DNA of 18,905 nt, from contig JAJYZK010000012.1 of assembly GCA_021799945.1 (NCBI GenBank), forward strand, positions 1-18,905, in the 5' to 3' direction. Origin of the DNA: Acidobacteriota bacterium (GTDB lineage Bacteria > Acidobacteriota > Terriglobia > Terriglobales > Acidobacteriaceae). Below, piece after piece: positions 14,888 through 18,905 of the stretch. Under the pieces are notes generated by a model that was not told the origin of the DNA, made no database searches, and was given only the letters and a program-made list of their open reading frames with translations. The position numbers were made by a program, and so were the translations under genes. Every line of letters starts with the position of its first letter. Position 1 is the first letter of the stretch.

Positions 14888-15660
14888 CCAAGCGGATCAT
14901 CGCCTGCCTCGACGTGAAGGGCGGACGCGCGGTGAAGGGCGTGCAATTTGTAGACCTGGTGGATGCCGGCGATCCGGCCGAGCTGGCCTGGCGGCATGCG
15001 AATGCGGGCGCGGACGAGATTGTGCTGCTGGACATTGCCGCAACCCACGAAGAACGGGGCACCCTCATTGAGACGGTGCGCCGGACCGCCAAAGAGCTTT
15101 TTATTCCCTTCACCGTCGGCGGCGGCATCCGATCGGCCGGGGATGCGGCCGCGGTTTTCGATGCTGGAGCGGACAAGATCAGCGTCAACTCCGCCGCCGT
15201 CGCCGAGCCGGCGTTGATCGATGAGATCGGCCGCAGCTTCGGCGCGCAGGCGGTGATCGTCGCCATCGACGCCCGGCGTTCCACGGCCGGCCGGGACCCG
15301 GTGGGAGAGGCGGAAGTGTTTGTGCGCGGCGGGCGCGTCCGGGCCGGCCGGCGCGTATTGGATTGGGCCCGCGAGGCCGAGAGCCGCGGGGCCGGAGAGA
15401 TTCTGCTCACCTCCATGGATGCCGACGGCACGCGCGCCGGCTTCGACTGCGAGCTGACGGCGCGGGTCAGCGAGGCGGTGCAGATTCCGGTGATCGCCTC
15501 CGGCGGCGCCGGCTCCGCCGAACACTTTATCCAGGTCTTCCAGGCAGGCAAGGCGCATGCCGCGCTGGCGGCAGGCATCTTCCACTTCGGAGTGGCCGAC
15601 GCCCGGGCCCTCAAAATGGAGCTTGAGCGCAGCGGCGTTTCTGTGAGACTTCCATGCTGA
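14881..15660 (+). CDS. hisF: Imidazole glycerol phosphate synthase, cyclase subunit
   Basis: A 259-residue TIM-barrel cyclase that joins PRFAR with ammonia from HisH to give IGP and AICAR. The two catalytic aspartates are in the expected places, Asp11 (RIIACLDVKGGRAVKG) and Asp130 (AIDARR). The phosphate-binding turns FTVGGGIRS and IASGGAGS are intact, and LLTSMDADGTRAGFD matches the family. Length is standard (250-260). ATG 14881 overlaps the hisH stop by 7 bp. The frame is open upstream, but the protein starts correctly here. It overlaps hisA by the same 7-bp ATGCTGA. Confidence 0.97.
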   Translation: MLTKRIIACLDVKGGRAVKGVQFVDLVDAGDPAELAWRHANAGADEIVLLDIAATHEERGTLIETVRRTAKELFIPFTVGGGIRSAGDAAAVFDAGADKISVNSAAVAEPALIDEIGRSFGAQAVIVAIDARRSTAGRDPVGEAEVFVRGGRVRAGRRVLDWAREAESRGAGEILLTSMDADGTRAGFDCELTARVSEAVQIPVIASGGAGSAEHFIQVFQAGKAHAALAAGIFHFGVADARALKMELERSGVSVRLPC

Positions 15661-16328
15661 TTCCCTCCATCGACCTCATGGGCGGCCGCATCGTCCAACT
15701 GCTGCACGGGGAAGAGCTGAAGCTGGCCTTCGACGACTTCGAATATTGGATCGAGCGCTTCCAGAGCTATCCCCTCGTGCAGTTGATCGATCTGGATTCC
15801 GCCATGCGCCAGGGAGACAACGCCGCGCTGGTGGCTCGGATCGCGCAGAGGCTCCCCTGCCAGGTCGGCGGCGGCATCGGGTCCGTGGAGAAGGCCATGT
15901 CGCTGCTCGAGGCCGGCGCTCGCCGGGTCATCCTGGGCTCCGCTCTCTTCGGCGACGGCTCCGTAAACCGGGAGTTCGCCAGCGCGCTGGCCGGGGCTGC
16001 GGGTCTGGAAAGGCTGGTCTTCAGCGTGGACACCAAGCAGGGAAGAGTCGCGGTGAAGGGATGGAAACACCGCATCGATCTGACGCCCGACCAGGCGATC
16101 CCGCTGCTGGAGCCCTACTGCGGCGCATTCCTCTACACGCACATCGATGGCGAAGGCGCCATGCAGGGCTTCCCTATCGAAGAAGCCGAGCGTTTGCGGG
16201 GCCTCACCCGGCGCCGTTTGATCGTTGCCGGCGGCATACGCAGCCGGCGGGAGATTGACGCGCTCGACGCGCTGGGTGTGGACGCGGTCGCCGGCATGGC
16301 GGTGTACACCGGCCTGCTCGCCACTTGA
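15654..16328 (+). CDS. hisA: ProFAR isomerase, divergent HisA
   Basis: A 224-residue TIM-barrel protein that should isomerise ProFAR to PRFAR. Phosphate-binding turns QVGGGIGSVEKA and IVAGGIRSRREI are intact. The expected catalytic positions are filled by Asp7 (IPSIDLMGG), Asp126 (VFSVDTKQG) and Thr162 (LYTHIDGEG). The sequence is unlike typical HisA in several places, for example PSIDLMGG for the common PAIDL-x-x-G, His for Asp after the YT, and EGAMQG for DGT-x-x-G. It is also shorter than the usual 240-245 residues. I recall this form from Acidobacteriota. It is the last gene of the operon, overlapping hisF by 7 bp. The divergence could affect substrate range, but the operon position favours HisA. 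Confidence 0.88.
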   Translation: MLIPSIDLMGGRIVQLLHGEELKLAFDDFEYWIERFQSYPLVQLIDLDSAMRQGDNAALVARIAQRLPCQVGGGIGSVEKAMSLLEAGARRVILGSALFGDGSVNREFASALAGAAGLERLVFSVDTKQGRVAVKGWKHRIDLTPDQAIPLLEPYCGAFLYTHIDGEGAMQGFPIEEAERLRGLTRRRLIVAGGIRSRREIDALDALGVDAVAGMAVYTGLLAT

Positions 16329-16342
16329 AGCGTTTTCGCTTC
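16327..16342 (+). terminator. Hairpin at the end of hisA
   Basis: GAAGCG-TTTT-CGCTTC forms a perfect 6-bp stem starting within the hisA stop codon, but no T-run follows. A second candidate comes shortly after: CCGGC (16352-16356) with GCCGG (16372-16376), followed by CTTTTT. Either or both could end the his operon. Confidence 0.35.
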
Positions 16343-16409
16343 CACTCTCTCCCGGCAATGGCCGATCCGGCGCCGGCTTTTTAGAATGACCAATCCCCAC
16401 CAAATCGGG

Positions 16410-16431
16410 AGCCGCCGCTTCAGCGGCGGCT
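16410..16431. repeat. Perfect 9-bp GC hairpin overlapping the stop of the 55-aa minus-strand ORF
   Basis: AGCCGCCGC (16410-16418) and GCGGCGGCT (16423-16431) are perfect complements around the loop TTCA. The loop contains the minus-strand TGA (16420-16422) of the small ORF. There is no T-run on either side. It may slow or end transcription from both directions between the convergent his operon and the small gene. Confidence 0.5.
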
Positions 16432-16587
16432 GCGATCTCGTGTGTTGAAGTAGAGCCCGGTCGCGAAAAAAGCGCACGCGGCCAGCGCCGCCAGCGCGGC
16501 TTGCGAGCGATGATGGCGCAGCAGAGCCAGCCCGGCGTCAAGCCACCAGGCAAACGCGATCGCAAACCAGAGGGCGGACCGGGGCAT
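16420..16587 (-). CDS. Very small putative membrane protein (55 aa)
   Basis: This ORF of 55 residues starts MPRSALWFAIAFAWWLDAGL. It shows two hydrophobic stretches (about residues 5-20 and 28-46) joined by a short basic turn (LLRHHRSQ), and a basic tail (NTRDRSRR). That predicts a two-helix membrane hairpin with positive loops. ATG 16587 has no Shine-Dalgarno; the frame is open to 16746, but upstream residues look like non-coding Pro/Arg-rich translation. I recognise no family. It pairs with a similar small ORF about 100 bp upstream on the same strand. It could be a spurious ORF in GC-rich DNA, so confidence is modest. Confidence 0.4.
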   Translation of the reverse strand: MPRSALWFAIAFAWWLDAGLALLRHHRSQAALAALAACAFFATGLYFNTRDRSRR

Positions 16588-16684
16588 GGTGTGAGGGTAG
16601 CAGCAAACCGGACCCACGGGCGGTTCCGGCAAAAACGCCGGAGTTCGGAGCCCCGGCCGCGCGCTTTGGCGCCGAAGCCCGCCT

Positions 16685-16843
16685 TCACCGCCGGCGTTCC
16701 GGCATTGCCCCCAGCAAGGTAAAGATTGCGCCGGCCAGTCCGGCAAGCACAGCGGCGGCCCAGTTGTGAGACCGGAGAAAGATATATGCGGCGAAGAGCA
16801 GGAAGAATGCGCCGGCCAGTCCGAAAAGGGTTCTGGACTTCAT
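16685..16843 (-). CDS. Very small putative membrane protein (52 aa)
   Basis: This ORF of 52 residues starts MKSRTLFGLAGAFFLLFAAY. It has a basic N-terminus, two hydrophobic segments (about 6-22 and 28-45) and a charged end, PERRR. The composition is that of a genuine small membrane protein, more so than its 55-residue neighbour. ATG 16843 is preferred; a GTG at 16921 in the same frame would add 26 non-hydrophobic residues. There is no clear Shine-Dalgarno for either. Function is unknown. The gap to the next small ORF holds a TCCGGC/GCCGGA hairpin (16625-16642). Confidence 0.45.
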   Translation of the reverse strand: MKSRTLFGLAGAFFLLFAAYIFLRSHNWAAAVLAGLAGAIFTLLGAMPERRR

Positions 16844-17248
16844 GAACTGTAACGTAGCACGGACGGCGGCGGGCGCAAGCTCCCGAGTCAACCCCGGCCG
16901 GGGACCGTCAATCTGAAACACAGCGCCGCACGCAGTTCCGCGCGGCCGGCCTCGTCGATGGATGAAAACGCGCCAGACCGCTCCTTGGCCCCATGCCTGC
17001 CGCTTACCCGAAAGTTGTAGTCAAGTCCTTGTATTTGCAGTGTTTTCGCCCAATATTTGCTCGACTTCGCCGGCAAAGCGGGTGAGACTAGGCGAGTACT
17101 GTTTCGCGACGGATCGGAAGGTGACTTTCGTTACTTTCTGGGACGAGTTTGCATCCTTCCCGTCAGCCGCGCGGTAGCCCCCGGGGCGCCGCCGAAGCGA
17201 TCGAATTCCGCCCGACTTGGCGCGACCTGGTGAGCTGGGGCCCCTTTT
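16844..17248. other. Gene-free divergent region
   Basis: About 400 bp between the minus-strand small ORF and the plus-strand secreted protein. No convincing gene is seen. The stretch 17010-17125 is less GC-rich than its surroundings and has a local direct repeat, ACTTTC-GTT-ACTTTC (17122-17136). I could not find a clear promoter pair for the downstream gene, although its promoter should be here. Confidence 0.35.
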
Positions 17249-18106
17249 ATGACGTTCGCAAAGTGTCCATGGTTGATCGCCGCAGCACTCGGTTTGGGGT
17301 TGATTGCTCCGCACGCGGCGGAGGCGCAGCAGGAGGATTCCGCGGCCGTGAGGCAGAACGTCGAGGCAGTTTCCACGCCGGTGCGGGATCTGAGCGGGAG
17401 CGCATTGCTCCCCGACGATCCGGGCTCCACCATCGCGCAGCGCTCCGCCCCGCCGGCGTTGACCGCCATGAGCGACGCCGGAGCGCAGGGAGGCGATCAG
17501 GATCCCCTCAGCGAGGGCAGGCAAACCAAGCGAATTCTCTACGTTGTGCCCAACTTCCGCGCAGTCAGCGCGGACACCACGCTTCCCCCGCAATCGGTGA
17601 AAGACAAACTCGTGACCTCGATCCAGGACAGCCTCGACTATTCGTCCTTTATCTTTTTCGGCGGTCAGGCGGGACTGGGACTTCTGGGCAATTCGTTTCC
17701 CGAATTCGGGGGGGGCGCAGTCGGATATGGCCGGTACTACTGGCACACCCTGGCCGACGGCACAGATGAAAATCTGTGGGTCGAGTTCCTGATTCCAACC
17801 GTCCTGCATGAGGACACCCGTTACTACACCATGGGGAAAGGCTCCATCGTCAAGCGGTTCGCATACGCCATCACGCGCATTGCCATCACCCGCCAGGACG
17901 ATGGCGGGGAAGCATTCAACGCCGGAGAGATCGTGGGCGCGGGCGCGGCCGCGGGCATTTCCAATTTTTATTACCCAGCTCAGGAGCGCACGCTAACTAA
18001 GACCTATCAGCGATGGGTCACGAACATCCTTATCGATGGAGGAGTATTCGTTTTCAAAGAAGCTTGGCCCAGCGTTAACAATAAATTCTTCCATCAACAG
18101 AACTAA
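17249..18106 (+). CDS. Conserved secreted protein of unknown function
   Basis: A 285-residue protein with a signal peptide (hydrophobic core about residues 8-20, likely cut AEA-QQ at 26-27). A low-complexity linker runs to about residue 90. Then comes a conserved-looking domain: VVPNFRAVSAD near 99-109, LPPQSVKDKLVTSIQDSLDY, PEFGGGAVGYGRYYWHTLAD, the LHEDTRYYTMGKG stretch and AGAAAGISNFYYPAQERT. I recall closely similar exported proteins, often many per genome, from Acidobacteriota, but no function is established. The aromatic and glycine-rich pattern could fit an outer-membrane or envelope protein. ATG 17249 gives a proper signal peptide, though no good ribosome-binding site precedes it. Confidence 0.8.
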   Translation: MTFAKCPWLIAAALGLGLIAPHAAEAQQEDSAAVRQNVEAVSTPVRDLSGSALLPDDPGSTIAQRSAPPALTAMSDAGAQGGDQDPLSEGRQTKRILYVVPNFRAVSADTTLPPQSVKDKLVTSIQDSLDYSSFIFFGGQAGLGLLGNSFPEFGGGAVGYGRYYWHTLADGTDENLWVEFLIPTVLHEDTRYYTMGKGSIVKRFAYAITRIAITRQDDGGEAFNAGEIVGAGAAAGISNFYYPAQERTLTKTYQRWVTNILIDGGVFVFKEAWPSVNNKFFHQQN

Positions 18107-18487
18107 GTTCTCTGCGCCTCCCGCGTCCGATCGCAACGGGTGGACCAGGCTGTATGGCCGCCGACAGAAGTAGATGCTTTTGAGAAACGGTGACGTTGGT
18201 AACTGAAAGGAACTATTGAGCAATAGGATCTTGAGGGAGCGCAGGGATGATGCTTGGGTTACCCCACATAAGATTCGCCTAGTTCCGGGCCGCCGTTCCC
18301 GCTATACTCTGCGTGTTTGAGTCGTCCTAATTTCGTACAGATTTGGTTGGAGATTCGCCTCGCGGTGGGACATTCTCGGGTTTGAAAGTGCGAGGAGTGA
18401 CGAGCGGCGGATGGTTCATAACCCGCCCGGCCAGTCCGCTGCGCTTGTAGCTTACTCCAAAGGTCGTCTGGATCGGGGGATATTGTG
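18107..18487. other. Intergenic region with possible long 5' UTR
   Basis: No gene is seen in these 381 bp. A -10-like TATACT (18303-18308) would give a 5' UTR of roughly 170 nt for the next gene; no good -35 accompanies it. In that UTR, CCTCGC (18358-18363) can pair with GCGAGG (18390-18395), and a further stem region lies around 18405-18455. Upstream is a perfect dyad, CTATTG-AG-CAATAG (18213-18226). None matches a riboswitch I can name. Confidence 0.3.
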
Positions 18488-18905
18488 ATGCGTTCGAACA
18501 TGCGTCTGGCTTTCAAGAAAGCGCTGTCCTTGTTGCCCATTGCCGGGTTTGCCCTAGCCACGGCCGGGGCCTTCGCCGCCGCGCCTTCGGTCGTCATCGA
18601 TTCGCAGGAGACGATCGGAAATGGCTACAGCAAGCCTGAATCCATAGCGGTGTCGGCCAATGGGGCAATCTACATTGCGGATACCGGCACGAACACGGTC
18701 CGGCAACTGGCAAACTCACTGCCCGGCCTGGGTTCGAATCAGGCGGTGAGCACGGCGCCCTATACGCTCCAGACGCCACAGGCGCTGGCTCTCGACGCGG
18801 CAGGCGACCTCTTTATCGGGGATGTTCCATCCTCCGGCGGGGTGACCACGGGAAGAGTGCTTGAGATCTTGGCGAATGCGAATGGCGTTCTCACGTCGAC
18901 GGTCC
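18488..18905 (+). CDS. Secreted NHL-repeat protein, N-terminal part (3' end outside window)
   Basis: The frame runs open from ATG 18488 to the window end, giving 139 complete residues. It begins with a signal peptide (MRSNMRLAFKK, then a hydrophobic core, likely cut near AFA-AAP around residue 30). At least two NHL-type beta-propeller blades follow: YSKPESIAVSANGAIYIADT with NTVRQL, and LQTPQALALDAAGDLFIGDV. These have the P-x-x-(I/L)A-(V/L)-x-x-x-G-x-(I/L)(Y/F)I-D pattern. GGGGGA lies 7 bp before the ATG. Such proteins are usually exported and bind partners or carry adhesin-like domains further on. The full architecture cannot be known here. Confidence 0.85.
   Translation, partial: MRSNMRLAFKKALSLLPIAGFALATAGAFAAAPSVVIDSQETIGNGYSKPESIAVSANGAIYIADTGTNTVRQLANSLPGLGSNQAVSTAPYTLQTPQALALDAAGDLFIGDVPSSGGVTTGRVLEILANANGVLTSTV

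Noticed and set aside
14622..16688. A 688-codon open frame on the minus strand
   Set aside because: It runs antisense through hisF and hisA and has the Arg/Pro/Ala-rich composition of a shadow frame in GC-rich DNA. The plus-strand genes have clear family motifs.
16888..17076. A 62-codon minus-strand frame beginning MPAKSSKYWAK
   Set aside because: No ribosome-binding site or recognised domain. Its first part may just be translation of the possible interspersed sequence.
17021..17809. A 262-codon minus-strand frame
   Set aside because: Most of it is antisense to the secreted protein, and the remainder shows no domain.
1..18905. CRISPR array, tRNA, rRNA, insertion sequence or phage genes
   Set aside because: No regularly spaced repeats, no tRNA- or rRNA-like segment and no transposase or phage protein motifs were seen on either strand.

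Overview
The window is GC-rich, densely packed bacterial chromosome. Two things suggest an acidobacterium (phylum Acidobacteriota): a secreted protein at 17249-18106 whose motifs I recall from that phylum, and a HisA at 15654-16328 that looks like the phylum's divergent form. A dispersed-repeat-like hairpin element after prpD fits too. This assignment is inference from family recall, not from a search.

Layout. (1) 2-361: 3' end of an iron-type alcohol dehydrogenase gene. (2) 474-4090: prpB-prpC-prpD, three enzymes of the 2-methylcitrate cycle for propionyl-CoA. A 13-nt dyad precedes prpB, and a repeat-like element plus several GC hairpins follow prpD. (3) 4398-4913: secreted cupin. It converges with a minus-strand prepilin-peptidase-like membrane protein (5054-5977) whose second catalytic Asp position reads His. 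(4) 6353-6613: small membrane protein. A gene-free stretch with two inverted repeats follows, then a LacI-family regulator (7127-8263), convergent with an ArsB-like permease (8359-9633, minus). (5) 9835-16328: histidine operon hisI-G-D-C-B-H-F-A, almost all junctions overlapping. (6) 16420-16843: two very small putative membrane proteins on the minus strand. (7) 17249-18106: secreted protein of unknown function. (8) 18488 to the window end: start of a secreted NHL-repeat protein.

The most notable signal is upstream of the his operon. A TTGACA promoter lies just before a 25-codon ORF holding five His codons (a pair and a triplet). It is followed by mutually exclusive RNA pairings that end in a 13-bp GC-rich hairpin with a T-run. 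This has the parts of a ribosome-mediated histidine attenuator, and the leader ORF starts so close to the predicted transcription start that it may be translated almost leaderless. HisE is not encoded in the window, separately or fused to HisI, so the pathway needs at least one gene elsewhere.

How the genes work together: prpB/C/D should turn propionyl-CoA and oxaloacetate into pyruvate and succinate. The his operon should carry PRPP to histidine, apart from the HisE and histidinol-phosphate phosphatase steps, for which I see no gene here. The remaining genes show no clear functional link to each other.
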